DNA of 64,000 bases from Microbulbifer sp. THAF38 (GCF_009363535.1 NZ_CP045369.1:3235001-3299000), one strand, 5' to 3'; positions 10,240-19,105 are shown, numbered from the stretch's first letter. Notes: a model not told the origin generated them from the sequence alone. Numbers and translations: made by a program.

Positions 10240-11292
10240 GTGCAATCTTTTCTGCAAACACTGGGAATTTCCCACCCCATTTTTCAAGCGCCAATGGCCG
10301 GCGTCTCCACACCAGAGCTTGCTGCCGCGGTCTCCAATGCCGGCGGACTCGGCGCCATCGGCCTCGGCCCTTACTCCCCACAGAAAGCCGCTGAAAAAAT
10401 CCAGCAGACTCGAGAACTCACTGAGCACCCCTTCAACGTCAATGTCTTCTGTCATCAACCGGCAGTTGCTGATCCCCAGCGTGAAGCCGCTTGGCTCAAT
10501 CACCTGGCACCCTATTTCTCGGAGCTGGATGCGACGCCACCTCAAGCGTTACATGAGCCCTACCCGAGTTTTATTGGGAACAGCGAACTACTGGAAGTGC
10601 TCCTGCAAGAAAAGCCCGCCGTGGTAAGCTTTCATTTTGGATTGCCCGAGCAAGCCGCCATCAGCGCGCTCAAAGACTCTGGAATAATCCTGCTCGCCAC
10701 TGCCACCACCCCCGAAGAAGCGAAGCTTGCTGAAGACGCAGGAATGGATGCCTTGATCGCTCAAGGCATAGAAGCGGGCGGCCATAGAGGGGTATTCGAT
10801 CCAGAAGAAGATCGGGAAATAGGGACGCTCGCTCTAGTCCGCCTGCTTTGCAGCCAGAACAATCTGCCCATTATTGCCGCCGGAGGTATTATGGATGGAG
10901 CCGGTATACACGCAGCCCTCTCCCTCGGCGCCAGCGCTGTGCAGATGGGAACCGCCTTTATTCTTTGCCCAGAATCCGCCGCTGACGATAACTTCCGGGC
11001 AGCTCTTAAAAGTGAGCGAGCTCATAACACCGCGATCACCGCCAATATCTCCGGGCGTCCCGCTCGCGGTATTGCCAATCGTTTTTTCCGAGATCTAAAC
11101 CGCGATGCGCCAGCAAGGCCTGATTACCCCATTTGCTACAGTGCCGGCAAGGCTCTCGCCAACGCCTCGGCTGCAGCTGGCAGCGATAGTTTTGCAGTGC
11201 AATGGGCTGGCCAGGGTGCCCCCCTATGCAGGGCCCTACCAGCAGCAGAATTAATTACTACCTTGGTCGCAGAACTGGAAGCCACACAGTAA
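10240..11292 (+). CDS. Nitronate monooxygenase / NAD(P)H-dependent flavin oxidoreductase
   Basis: A 350-residue TIM-barrel flavoenzyme of the 2-nitropropane dioxygenase family. Seen motifs are [15 protein letters not shown] at the N-terminus, [11 protein letters not shown] (about 175-185, FMN-proximal with the conserved histidine) and [14 protein letters not shown] followed by [11 protein letters not shown] (phosphate-binding). The start is a GTG at 10240 with GAGG upstream. Such enzymes oxidise alkyl nitronates in several bacteria; the true substrate here is not known. It is followed by a strong terminator. Confidence 0.9.
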   Translation: MQSFLQTLGISHPIFQAPMAGVSTPELAAAVSNAGGLGAIGLGPYSPQKAAEKIQQTRELTEHPFNVNVFCHQPAVADPQREAAWLNHLAPYFSELDATPPQALHEPYPSFIGNSELLEVLLQEKPAVVSFHFGLPEQAAISALKDSGIILLATATTPEEAKLAEDAGMDALIAQGIEAGGHRGVFDPEEDREIGTLALVRLLCSQNNLPIIAAGGIMDGAGIHAALSLGASAVQMGTAFILCPESAADDNFRAALKSERAHNTAITANISGRPARGIANRFFRDLNRDAPARPDYPICYSAGKALANASAAAGSDSFAVQWAGQGAPLCRALPAAELITTLVAELEATQ

Positions 11293-11309
11293 TTATTGAC
11301 CAAATGTAC

Positions 11310-11341
11310 TTTTCCCCGAGAATATTTTGACTCGGGGAAAA
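11310..11341. terminator. Terminator after the nitronate-monooxygenase-like gene
   Basis: An 11-bp inverted repeat TTTTCCCCGAG / CTCGGGGAAAA with a 10-base loop. A and T tracts on the two sides make it usable from both converging directions. Confidence 0.8.
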
Positions 11342-11709
11342 TCACCGAGCAAAAATCGCTACCTTATTTCCATCCAGATCGCGGAAATAAGCACCATAGA
11401 AGGCTCCAGGGGCTCTATGACCGGGCTCCCCTTTGCTCATAGCACCCAAGCTAAGAGCCATACAATAAATACGATCAACTTCCTTTTCATTCTCAGCTTT
11501 AAGAGCAACCATAGTGCCATTACCAAAACTGGCAGACTCACTATTGAACGGCACTGTTAACGCGAGCCTAGTAGAGGAGTTGGGAAATTTCCAAAAGACC
11601 ACTCTACCAGACGCATAAATTTCCTTACCACAAGCAAGCTAATTAACTGGCCATAAAAACTGCGAGCCTGCTCCAGGTTATTGGTACCAAGTGAAATATG
11701 TGAAATCAC
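11342..11709 (-). pseudogene. VOC/glyoxalase-fold protein, frameshifted
   Basis: Read on the minus strand, a GTG at 11709 with AGGAG eight bases before it opens a VOC-type N-terminus (VISHISLGTNNLEQARSFYG). After about 24 residues this frame fails, while another frame continues LACGKEIYASGRVVFWKFPN and runs to GAFYGAYFRDLDGNKVAIFA, the usual VOC C-terminus. The break lies near 11632-11642 (around TTAATTAGCTT), and the total length is not a multiple of three. One small indel would restore a protein of about 122 residues. It is therefore a recent pseudogene or a sequencing error. Two more VOC genes lie within 4.5 kb. Confidence 0.75.
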
Positions 11710-11855
11710 TACAATCACTCCTGTTTAGAGTAATTGATGTAAGATATTGTTTTTAGGAGCAGCGAATCAAAATATAGCCGGGCTATTACCCGGCAATATT
11801 TTGTTCATGGTTTATCATCTGAGGCTATCGCCCTAAAGCTACATAACTATCGTGG

Positions 11856-12599
11856 TCAGCGGGAGAGAATTGCCTCAACCGCAGTTTGAACTTCATTATC
11901 ACTGGCATCGATACCGAGAGAAAAAGACAGATATTCATCACCCCGCCCCCCAAACCTCCGGTCAATCTCGGCCAGGCAGTGAATCGTTTCTCCGTCCAAA
12001 ATAAATGAAAGCTCGACTTCCTTAGCCCCGAAAAAGCCTCCACCTTTAAATTCTATTTCCTGATAACAGCCAGACTTTGAAGAAAAGGAACCGCCATTCA
12101 AATAGCCTTTTTCAACATCTACCTTCACCAGATCAAAACCCTCGCCTTCAATCAGAGCGACAATTGACTGGACTACCGGCAGGGGCTTAACTTCCAGGTA
12201 GTCCCTATCCTTGGGGTCAATGGCGAAATCTATATCAAGTGTCGTTTCCAACCAAACACGACATTCATTCTTGCGGGCCCTAAGTGCAGTAATTGGTGCC
12301 TCATCGTTTAACTTGAACTCAAAGGGAATTTCTATACTTCTGCCGGCATCAATTGTAAATGGTTCTACAATTCTTATGTCATCTAAAGTGAAATTGATAT
12401 AGCCGGTACCATTATCATTCTCTACTTTAACCTCAGTACAGAGCTTTAAATTGATTGCATCAACTTCTTGCTCAACATCACCCCCCAGGATGTGGATACT
12501 TCCCTTGATTAGCTCCCCCTGAAATAGGCTAGCGCTATCTAAAACAGTATCGACCTTAGCCGCACCAATTCCCAAAGAGGCTTTCAACTTCTGCAACAT
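11856..12599 (-). CDS. Spo0M-like (sporulation-control family, arrestin-like) protein
   Basis: A 247-residue cytosolic protein starting MLQKLKASLGIGAAKVDTVL and containing VFQGE-type segment LFQGELIKGSIHILGG, PFEFKLNDEAPIT and a long beta-rich body. This matches the Spo0M family, whose members have an arrestin-like beta-sandwich and also occur in non-sporulating bacteria. No catalytic motif is visible. It lies beside the IS30 element and ends about 150 bases from the VOC pseudogene. The family call is fairly sure; the role is unknown. Confidence 0.8.
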   Translation of the reverse strand: MLQKLKASLGIGAAKVDTVLDSASLFQGELIKGSIHILGGDVEQEVDAINLKLCTEVKVENDNGTGYINFTLDDIRIVEPFTIDAGRSIEIPFEFKLNDEAPITALRARKNECRVWLETTLDIDFAIDPKDRDYLEVKPLPVVQSIVALIEGEGFDLVKVDVEKGYLNGGSFSSKSGCYQEIEFKGGGFFGAKEVELSFILDGETIHCLAEIDRRFGGRGDEYLSFSLGIDASDNEVQTAVEAILSR

Positions 12600-12686
12600 A
12601 ACTTCTAACTACCAACCAAGAAACGGAATAATCAATACTAAACACAGCGCCGATCAAAAGACAAATCAAGTTCAAAGAAGAAGTAG

Positions 12687-13731
12687 CCTAGATTGCCAAC
12701 ATAAGTGACACACGTTTACCCGCCAAAAATTCCAGCGGGCTCAAGTAATTTAGTACTTTCCTAGGTCGAGTATTGATTCGAAACACTGCGTCATCAATAC
12801 GGCTTTTTGGTATCTTGCCAATTTCCACTCCTTTTGGGAAGAAGCGCCTCAAAAGGCCATTAGTGTTTTCGTTCAGCCCGCGTTCCCAAGAGTGGTAAGG
12901 TTTCGCAAAATATATTCTGCATCCTAGCTTCTGCGCAATCGATTGATGACCTGCAAATTCTCCTCCATTATCGAAGGTGATGGTTTTACAGATGGCCTGA
13001 TATGGCTTCAACATCTGCTTGATCGCCCGGCTCACTGTTTTCTTGCTCTTATTTGGGACTCTGCGAGTGAGCAATAATTTGGAAACTCGTTCAACCAGTG
13101 TCACCAGATAGCCATCTTGACCATAAACTGTATCGCCTTCCCAGTGACCGATCTCAGTGTTTTCATCGACAATCGCAGGTCTTTGATCAATATCTATGCG
13201 CTCTGGAATAAGCTTTACGCCTGCCTCGGAACCTGCCCGTTTCTGATAAGGTTTGGCTTTCCTTGGCAGACGTGACCTCCAGTTAAGTCGACTGACCCAG
13301 CGGTAAATTGTTGAACAACTAACCGTTTTCGCACACCTCTCAAGCTGCATTCGCCCAGCGATTTGTTCAGGACTTGCATTTTTCAGCTGGTGGTCGATTT
13401 GTACCTGCATGGCAAAGTCGAGCTTGGTATGTTTAATAGCTCCGTGCCGTCGTTGCAGTGCCTGACGGTGGGCACTCTCGGCACAGTAAGGGCTGTAACG
13501 ACCAAGCTCACGAGAGATGGTCTTATTGGATCTATTGAGGCGTAGTCCAATGGCTCGGGCTGAATAGTTCTGCCCATTAAGGACCTCAATCTGGTATCGT
13601 TCTTTCAAGGTCAGCTGGTTGGTACGGGTTCCCATGAGGTTCCTGGCTTGTTTGTGTGGAAGCTTACTAGCCTACAACCAGCTGGCCTCCTTCGCTATCG
13701 CCAAGTGTGTCGGTTATTGTGAGAATCTAGG
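12687..13731 (-). mobile_element. IS30-family insertion sequence, complete
   Basis: The element is 1045 bp with imperfect terminal inverted repeats of about 27 bp. The left end reads CCTAGATTGCCAACATAAGT and the right end, reversed, CCTAGATTCTCACAATAACC; both continue to GACACAC. The bases TAG directly flank both ends (12684-12686 and 13732-13734), which fits a 3-bp target duplication. It carries one intact transposase gene. It lies at the left edge of the cassette-like island. Confidence 0.88.
12688..13635 (-). CDS. IS30-family transposase
   Basis: The 315-residue protein starts with an IS30 helix-turn-helix (LTLKERYQIEVLNGQNYSAR, about 8-27) and a second HTH-like region. The DDE catalytic core follows: first Asp in EIGHWEGDTVYG, second in ITFDNGGEFAGH, and Glu in the segment ERGLNENTNGLLRRFFPKG. 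The frame is uninterrupted and all three catalytic residues are present, so it may be active. The TAG stop codon is formed by the element's own left inverted repeat, so the last residues (VSLMLAI) are encoded by the repeat itself. Confidence 0.95.
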   Translation of the reverse strand: MGTRTNQLTLKERYQIEVLNGQNYSARAIGLRLNRSNKTISRELGRYSPYCAESAHRQALQRRHGAIKHTKLDFAMQVQIDHQLKNASPEQIAGRMQLERCAKTVSCSTIYRWVSRLNWRSRLPRKAKPYQKRAGSEAGVKLIPERIDIDQRPAIVDENTEIGHWEGDTVYGQDGYLVTLVERVSKLLLTRRVPNKSKKTVSRAIKQMLKPYQAICKTITFDNGGEFAGHQSIAQKLGCRIYFAKPYHSWERGLNENTNGLLRRFFPKGVEIGKIPKSRIDDAVFRINTRPRKVLNYLSPLEFLAGKRVSLMLAI

Positions 13732-13781
13732 TAGGACTTCCAAATAAAGACCATAATCATCCGTTATCGCGCAACTACTGG

Positions 13782-14132
13782 TTATATGTGTTGAAGTACA
13801 TTAACAAGCTTTCCAAACGGGTCACGAACATAGAACCTTCGAACTCCCCACAGCTCTGATACTGGCCCGTATTCAATTTGAATATTTTCAGCCATTACTT
13901 TCTTTAATACCAAATCAAGATCATCAACTTCAATTGACATATCAGGAACAGCAGTCCCCGAGCCACCTTCAGATGCCACACTTATTTGGGTGGTCATTTC
14001 TTCCCCTGAGCTATATGTTTTGATCCAGCCATGGTCCATAACAAGATCAAGGTCAAAGATAGATTCATAGAATATTTTGGCATTATCTGGATTTGCAGCC
14101 TCTACATTTAAAACTATTCTCTTTACTTTCAT
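13782..14132 (-). CDS. VOC-family (glyoxalase/dioxygenase fold) protein, cassette-borne
   Basis: A 116-residue single-module VOC protein: the first beta-alpha-beta (KRIVLNVEAANPDNAKIFYE) and the C-terminal RRFYVRDPFGKLVNVLQH with the usual Glu/His-type metal face only partly kept. Its ATG follows an attC-like palindrome (14156-14209) on the same strand, as expected for a gene cassette. CTGAGGC serves as a weak ribosome site. The substrate is unknown; such proteins range from lyases to antibiotic-binding proteins. Codon use looks more AT-rich than the flanking core genes. Confidence 0.8.
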   Translation of the reverse strand: MKVKRIVLNVEAANPDNAKIFYESIFDLDLVMDHGWIKTYSSGEEMTTQISVASEGGSGTAVPDMSIEVDDLDLVLKKVMAENIQIEYGPVSELWGVRRFYVRDPFGKLVNVLQHI

Positions 14133-14155
14133 TAAACATGCCTCAGGGTAAGTAT

Positions 14156-14209
14156 TGTAGTTAACGCTTTTATCACCTTCGCCGTAGGTGTCGGGCGCCT
14201 GTACTTGTT
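14156..14209 (-). other. attC-like recombination site
   Basis: Outer arms AGTTAAC and GTTAACT form a perfect 7-bp inverted repeat about 50 bases apart. Between them lies a second inner stem CACCT/AGGTG. On the minus strand the site ends just before the leader of the VOC gene, with the cassette junction G/TTAACT in the expected place. The outer motifs deviate slightly from the consensus RYYYAAC/GTTRRRY, so this is a candidate, not proof. Confidence 0.5.
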
Positions 14210-14277
14210 AACTTTTTGGGGCCGGCCAACAATATATACCACCCAACGAAGTAGCGGCTTCAGTTGCAAGCCCAGCA

Positions 14278-14583
14278 TCAAAAAGACCTTCTTTCCATAA
14301 CCAAATTCCAAAGCGCTTGGCCACCTTTAGCCTCAGTCGGTATTACGTAGCTTGCTGGGCTCTCAGTGATAAAAAAGTGAATATCATCCGAAAACATGTA
14401 ATCCGTGGCTTCAAAATAAATACGCTCAATTTCTGACAATCGAAATTTGTCATTCCACTGTTCTTTTCTAGGAGCAGCGATGTGTCTATAAATAGACTCG
14501 CTATCACAAGTAACAAAGAACCAACTTTCGAGTTTTTTACCTTCTTCTCTAGCTTTAAGCCACGCTTTGAGTTTCTTTATCAT
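14278..14583 (-). CDS. Small hypothetical protein, cassette-borne
   Basis: A 101-residue protein from the ATG at 14583 (MIKKLKAWLKAREEGKKLES); an upstream GTG at 14604 lies inside a strong hairpin and seems less likely. The N-terminus is lysine-rich and helical; the rest contains aromatic strands (SWFFVTCDSESIYRHI, DDIHFFITESP). I do not recognise the family. An attC-like site follows it and it shares the minus orientation of its neighbours, which fits a cassette gene. No membrane segment or signal peptide is seen. Confidence 0.55.
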   Translation of the reverse strand: MIKKLKAWLKAREEGKKLESWFFVTCDSESIYRHIAAPRKEQWNDKFRLSEIERIYFEATDYMFSDDIHFFITESPASYVIPTEAKGGQALWNLVMERRSF

Positions 14584-14592
14584 TGTGACAAT

Positions 14593-14636
14593 GGTCTTGC
14601 CCACAGTAAGAGCATCCTCTTTTTGTGGGCAAGACC
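14593..14636. other. Long two-part hairpin at the start of the 14278-14583 gene
   Basis: GGTCTTGCCCACA and TGTGGGCAAGACC pair perfectly over 13 bp. Inside the loop AAGAG and CTCTT pair again around GATG. It ends 10 bases before the likely ATG. It may be a leader control element, part of an unusual attC-like site, or a terminator of the preceding gene. No T-run follows on the minus strand. Confidence 0.6.
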
Positions 14637-14684
14637 AAGTAAGACTTATCCAAAGAAGTGGTGTAACCTTGACCAGCTAAATGC

Positions 14685-14987
14685 TTAGACTGTAATAACA
14701 AAACCAAGTTGCACAAGTCCCCAATAAACCATAAAAGAAATTACCACTAAAGTACCGGAAAAAGCATGATATTTATAATTTGGAAGGTTACGAAAATATC
14801 TATAAGCCGATATCATGAAGTGTATAGGTGCAATGGCAATGCAGCTTATGAACCAAAACATACTTGGTATTATAAGAACATCTACTAGACCTATTTCTGT
14901 GTAATAAAAAACATAGTAACCAAGTAGATAAGAAAGAATCAGAAAAATAGAAATTATGCTAGTAATGTATTCGATACGAAGCTTCAT
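14685..14987 (-). CDS. Small membrane protein, cassette-borne
   Basis: A 100-residue hydrophobic protein from the ATG at 14987 (an in-frame GTG lies at 14996). Three membrane helices are likely: about residues 7-28 (SIISIFLILSYLLGYYVFYY), 36-58 (VLIIPSMFWFISCIAIAPIH) and 76-97 (GTLVVISFMVYWGLVQLGFV). I do not recognise the family. The start lies within 20 bases of an attC-like site, so ribosome binding may depend on the cassette junction. Function unknown. Confidence 0.6.
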   Translation of the reverse strand: MKLRIEYITSIISIFLILSYLLGYYVFYYTEIGLVDVLIIPSMFWFISCIAIAPIHFMISAYRYFRNLPNYKYHAFSGTLVVISFMVYWGLVQLGFVITV

Positions 14988-14993
14988 TTTTGG

Positions 14994-15068
14994 CACTTAA
15001 CACCCACCATGAACGGCCGAGCGATAGTGAGATCCGGCGACCGAAGGGAGCGAATTTACGTTAGCCAA
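14994..15068 (-). other. attC-like recombination site
   Basis: On the minus strand the site runs from GGCTAACG to GTGTTAAGT. GTTAAGT fits the R' consensus GTTRRRY. Inside are the paired segments CTCCC/GGTGGG and the GC-rich stretch around GGTCGCCGG and CTCGGCCG. The gene at 14685-14987 begins directly after it, and the small gene at 15056-15184 ends within it; both are usual for integron cassettes. Confidence 0.55.
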
Positions 15069-15184
15069 TTTTTCTTCCACAGGTCGATTGGTAGAGAGAT
15101 ATTTAGTAAATACCCAACGAGCCACATCACCCGACAACCCTTCAACGCCTCCATCATAGTACCTGGACATTCTTGATCAGCCAT
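15056..15184 (-). CDS. Short ORF (42 residues) with a strong ribosome site
   Basis: Reads MADQECPGTMMEALKGCRVM at its start, then a hydrophobic patch (MWLVGYLLNISLP), and ends KKNWLT inside the attC-like site. A textbook GGAGGT lies five bases before the ATG, which is the main reason to believe it is translated. No family is recognised. It could be a truncated cassette gene. Confidence 0.4.
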   Translation of the reverse strand: MADQECPGTMMEALKGCRVMWLVGYLLNISLPIDLWKKNWLT

Positions 15185-15371
15185 CTTTGACCTCCAAGAC
15201 TTCGACTTTTTGACGTTTATATATTGTATTTGTGGCTTTTCTATTTTTGTTTAGAGCCAAGCGCACATTAAAATTACCTGATACCACGTAATAGTCTCCA
15301 AGTCAATTGGCATTCGTATATGCGTATGAAATAGTGAAAAGTGCGAAAATATTGCTAGAGCAAGCTTTTTG

Positions 15372-15418
15372 TGGCAAACCCTTTTTAAGCAGGGCACCGC
15401 TTGCAGTGCCCCTGACTT
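15372..15418. terminator. Hairpin after the VOC gene
   Basis: CAGGGCAC and GTGCCCCTG pair around an 8-base loop, about 10 bases past the VOC stop. On the minus strand no T-run follows, so termination is uncertain; it may belong to an attC-like site. Confidence 0.4.
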
Positions 15419-15426
15419 ACTTTACG

Positions 15427-15846
15427 TTATATTTTATTTTTCCGTTGAACCAAACTAAACCAGTTCCCAGAGTTGTCTATGCCCATAGCTTCGACACCAT
15501 AAAGCTGCTTTGTAGGTGGCTGGATAAATTCCACTCCTTTAGCCACAAGCTCTTCGTACGTTTTTTGGCAATTTTCAGTTTCGAAAACGCCCGCTCCAAA
15601 TGCACCTTCTTTGATTAAGCTTCGTATTTTTTCGGCAGAGTCTTTAGTGAACATCGGCCCCTCTTTTGGCTCTGCCAATACCAGCTGAAGCTGTGAATTA
15701 GATTTCGGATAAACAGTCAGCCATCGGAAACTTCCTTCCACTTTCATGTCATCACCGACCTCGAAACCAAGCTTGTTTTTGTAAAAATCAAGAGCTTCGT
15801 CCTGATTAAGTACATATATTGTTGCATGCGCTATGGATGTAATCAT
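15427..15846 (-). CDS. VOC-family protein (bleomycin-resistance/glyoxalase fold)
   Basis: A 139-residue two-module VOC protein: MITSIAHATIYVLNQDEALDF opens the first beta-alpha-beta unit, KLGFEVGDDMK follows, and GVEAMGIDNSGNWFSLVQ closes the second. This is typical of extradiol-dioxygenase-superfamily proteins found next to AraC regulators. It begins 71 bases after the AraC gene on the same strand, so the two form a small operon. A 20-base hairpin-rich segment follows its stop. The substrate is unknown; members are often annotated as glyoxalase or resistance proteins. Confidence 0.85.
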   Translation of the reverse strand: MITSIAHATIYVLNQDEALDFYKNKLGFEVGDDMKVEGSFRWLTVYPKSNSQLQLVLAEPKEGPMFTKDSAEKIRSLIKEGAFGAGVFETENCQKTYEELVAKGVEFIQPPTKQLYGVEAMGIDNSGNWFSLVQRKNKI

Positions 15847-15917
15847 CTATATATTCCCAGTTATTAATTCATCTATATTTTATAAAAACAATCAAGATGA
15901 TATTTCTCCAATATTGC

Positions 15918-16337
15918 TCAACTAGCCAATTTTCCTAAAAAATGATAGGCATAGCATGCCGGTATAGCCTGCGAGGGAAAACAATATGCCTCAGTAGACA
16001 AAGCCCAAAGCTTACGACGATATAAAGTAGGTGCCATGCCAGTTTGTTTTAAAAACAATGAAGAAAAGCTGCCAAGGCTTATGTAACCCACTCTCTCGCA
16101 AATTTCTGAGACACTCAAGTTTTCCATAATAAGCATCTTCTTAGCTTTTTCGACTCTAAGCCGAATCAAGAATTCGTTAGGTGTTTCTCCAAAAGTATCT
16201 TTGAAAGCACGCAAAAAATAATAGGGGGACATATTAGAGTGCTTTGCTATACCGGATAAGCTGAGCGGTACTTGATAATTGTCAGCAATATAACCCCTGC
16301 CAGCACTCAACTTTTTAAATTTTTGGTTCGTAGTCAT
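15918..16337 (-). CDS. AraC-family transcriptional regulator (short, single domain)
   Basis: A 139-residue protein that consists almost only of the AraC DNA-binding domain: first HTH SLSGIAKHSNMSPYYFLRAFK (about 26-46) and second HTH SVSEICERVGYISLGSFSSLF (about 76-96). No effector domain is visible before or after. It stands just upstream of a VOC gene on the same strand, a common pairing in which the regulator controls the VOC gene. Base composition is lower in GC than the core genes. The signal it senses cannot be read. Confidence 0.85.
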   Translation of the reverse strand: MTTNQKFKKLSAGRGYIADNYQVPLSLSGIAKHSNMSPYYFLRAFKDTFGETPNEFLIRLRVEKAKKMLIMENLSVSEICERVGYISLGSFSSLFLKQTGMAPTLYRRKLWALSTEAYCFPSQAIPACYAYHFLGKLAS

Positions 16338-16481
16338 AAAATATATTTTTCAACCACATAAACTATAAAGCCTGCAGCAACGGCCGCAATGTAGCAGCAA
16401 AGCTGTGAAATGGAGATCCTGCCCCATAGGGATGATGTCGCCTGCATTTGTTATGTGTTTGTTGGTTAGCTGCATGACTTA

Positions 16482-16868
16482 CTACTTTAAAAGGCGATTT
16501 AGATCGATATAGGTATCTTCTTCGCCTTCGGAAGCCAGGGAAATGTTTATGAAGATTTTCCCTCGAGCGGTATCGAGCTTCCATATTTCCCACTGATCCA
16601 TATCAGTTTCAACATGCTTCTTCAGAGCTTTCAGCATATCGGTGAATTCCTTTTCGCTTAGTTTATAGGGTTCAGACAACTCTGAGGCCTCTTCTATGTT
16701 CTGGACGCTATTGACACATAACTCACACAGCAGGATTGGCAGAAGCGGAGCGTAGACTGTCCCGCGCAAACCCGACGGGCCGGAGCAGCCTGCCAGTGTT
16801 TGTATGGTTGTTTTTGTCCGATTCTGATGTTGAAAATCCTTTTCGCTAACGGGTAAATTGAGAACCAC
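16482..16868 (-). CDS. Hypothetical protein, start uncertain
   Basis: The frame is open for 128 residues from a GTG, but only the last 75 or so look like a protein: an acidic, helical stretch (LSEKEFTDMLKALKKHVETD) followed by strands (GKIFINISLASEGEEDTYID). The first 50 residues come from GC-rich, hairpin-prone DNA that resembles an attC site (about 16717-16800), so the true start may lie near 16700, or the gene's 5' end may have been replaced. No family recognised. It lies between the decayed IS110 element and the AraC gene. Confidence 0.4.
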   Translation of the reverse strand: MVLNLPVSEKDFQHQNRTKTTIQTLAGCSGPSGLRGTVYAPLLPILLCELCVNSVQNIEEASELSEPYKLSEKEFTDMLKALKKHVETDMDQWEIWKLDTARGKIFINISLASEGEEDTYIDLNRLLK

Positions 16869-16951
16869 CTTCGGCGGCCACCGAAGGCCTTATTTATCAC
16901 AGTTCGTTGCTGCGCCGGTTCATAAAGACCGATAACAAGTATAAACGTGAC

Positions 16952-17967
<1,016 letters not shown>

Positions 17968-17981
17968 GTCACTTGTTATTT

Positions 17982-18527
17982 TTACAACTGCCCGTTGTAT
18001 ACAATGGGCTGCTCAGTAACGCCAATGTCTTTTCGTACGGTGTTTAATAAAGCCAGAGATTTAGCTCTTACTAATCGCCAATCATATGGTGTATCACTAT
18101 TGATAACGACCAAGAGATAGTCGATTAGATCATCTTGCGCGTCCATAACCTCTTGAGGAGCCATCATAGCAAGGTATCCATATACTTGAATTCTCTTTTC
18201 GTTAAACAAGGCAAACAGGTTTTCTGCTTCCGCAGTCGACAATTTTCCATCCTGATATGCCTCAATTGTCGCTAACAGGTTTGCAATGATGTCGATTGCA
18301 GATCGATACACGATAATTTTGTCGTTCTGAAACCTCAGAGTTCTTTCTTTGAGTACATCAAGTTCTCTTTTAGCTTTTTCTAAACCTTCAGCCAACTGGT
18401 GCTTCTCATTTTCGAGAACCCTATTTGCCCAGACTTTTCCAAGCCAAGACGAAAGAGAAATTATTATTACTGAGCTAGCGCCGATTGATGCGATGATCGC
18501 TGCGGCAACTTCAAATATGCCTTCCAT
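17982..18527 (-). CDS. Hypothetical membrane-anchored coiled-coil protein, cassette-borne
   Basis: A 181-residue protein from the ATG at 18527 (MEGIFEVAAAIIASIGASSV). One N-terminal membrane helix (about 6-30) is followed by a charged coiled coil (ENEKHQLAEGLEKAKRELDV, about 39-75) and a helical C-terminal domain. The frame opens upstream to 18584, but that part lies inside an attC site, and AGAAGGA precedes the chosen ATG. It starts right after the attC at 18553-18650 and ends right before the split attC, so it has the shape of a complete cassette. No family recognised. Confidence 0.65.
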   Translation of the reverse strand: MEGIFEVAAAIIASIGASSVIIISLSSWLGKVWANRVLENEKHQLAEGLEKAKRELDVLKERTLRFQNDKIIVYRSAIDIIANLLATIEAYQDGKLSTAEAENLFALFNEKRIQVYGYLAMMAPQEVMDAQDDLIDYLLVVINSDTPYDWRLVRAKSLALLNTVRKDIGVTEQPIVYNGQL

Positions 18528-18552
18528 CTGTAGAAACGATCCTTCTTGTAAA

Positions 18553-18650
18553 AATAACGCCTCGCTAAGCGTCGAGCGAAGCAATGCGTAGCGAGTCCAG
18601 TGGAGGCCGCGCTTTTCGCGGCCGGAATGGTGCTTGAGCGGCTTGTTATG
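18553..18650 (-). other. attC recombination site (best example in the window)
   Basis: On the minus strand the site begins CATAACAAGCCGCTCAAGC and ends GCTTAGCGAGGCGTTATTT. The two ends pair with each other (ATAAC...GCC.GCT.AAGC) with the single extra bases typical of attC. Between them is a strong hairpin CCGGCCGCG/CGCGGCC. It lies directly after the stop of one orphan gene and before the start of the next. Length about 97 bp is in the normal range. Confidence 0.75.
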
Positions 18651-18651
18651 T

Positions 18652-19105
18652 TTATGACCAAACCAACCCTACCTCAGACGCCTCAGTTGAGCAGCAAAAC
18701 ATTAAGTTACAACCATGGCTACTCTGTAGCTTTATTAAATCTCGCATCTCTTCAATAGCTTTAACCATTTCTTGATAAAACTCAGGTTTCTTTGGCTTAC
18801 GAGGAACATCTACTTCTGATGCATTAGCAAGTGCAAAACCACCAAGCATTAAGCTCCTACCACTGATGGCATTCCATGATGCTGCAGATTCTATATCTCC
18901 ATTATCTACCGCCCTCATAAATCGCTCATTTGAAAATTTATTGCTTGATATAACAGCTCGCAATGAAGACTCAACTGTGCCAATGCATACCGTTGCCACA
19001 TGCGACTCATGGTCATGATACAAGGCAAAGGTATATATATCTAATTCACGCGCTTTGGCCTTCCTAAGCCCTTCATAGATTATTTTTTTTAAATTCTTCT
19101 CTCAT
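18652..19105 (-). pseudogene. Cassette gene of unknown function with a homopolymer frameshift
   Basis: The frame starting at a TTG (19023) is only the later part of the gene. An ATG at 19105 opens MREEFKK and then meets a run of eight A residues (about 19083-19090). With seven A residues the frame would read on as KKIIYEGLRKAKARELDIYT and join the downstream frame, giving about 150 residues. So the gene is either broken by one extra A, rescued by slippage on the A-run, or misread. It ends two bases before the attC at 18553-18650. The family is not recognised; the FALYHDHE segment is distinctive. Confidence 0.6.

Noticed and set aside
16370..16470. Possible further attC between the 16482 gene and the AraC gene
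   Set aside because: One end (CATAACAAATGC) looks right, but no matching arm was found on the other side.
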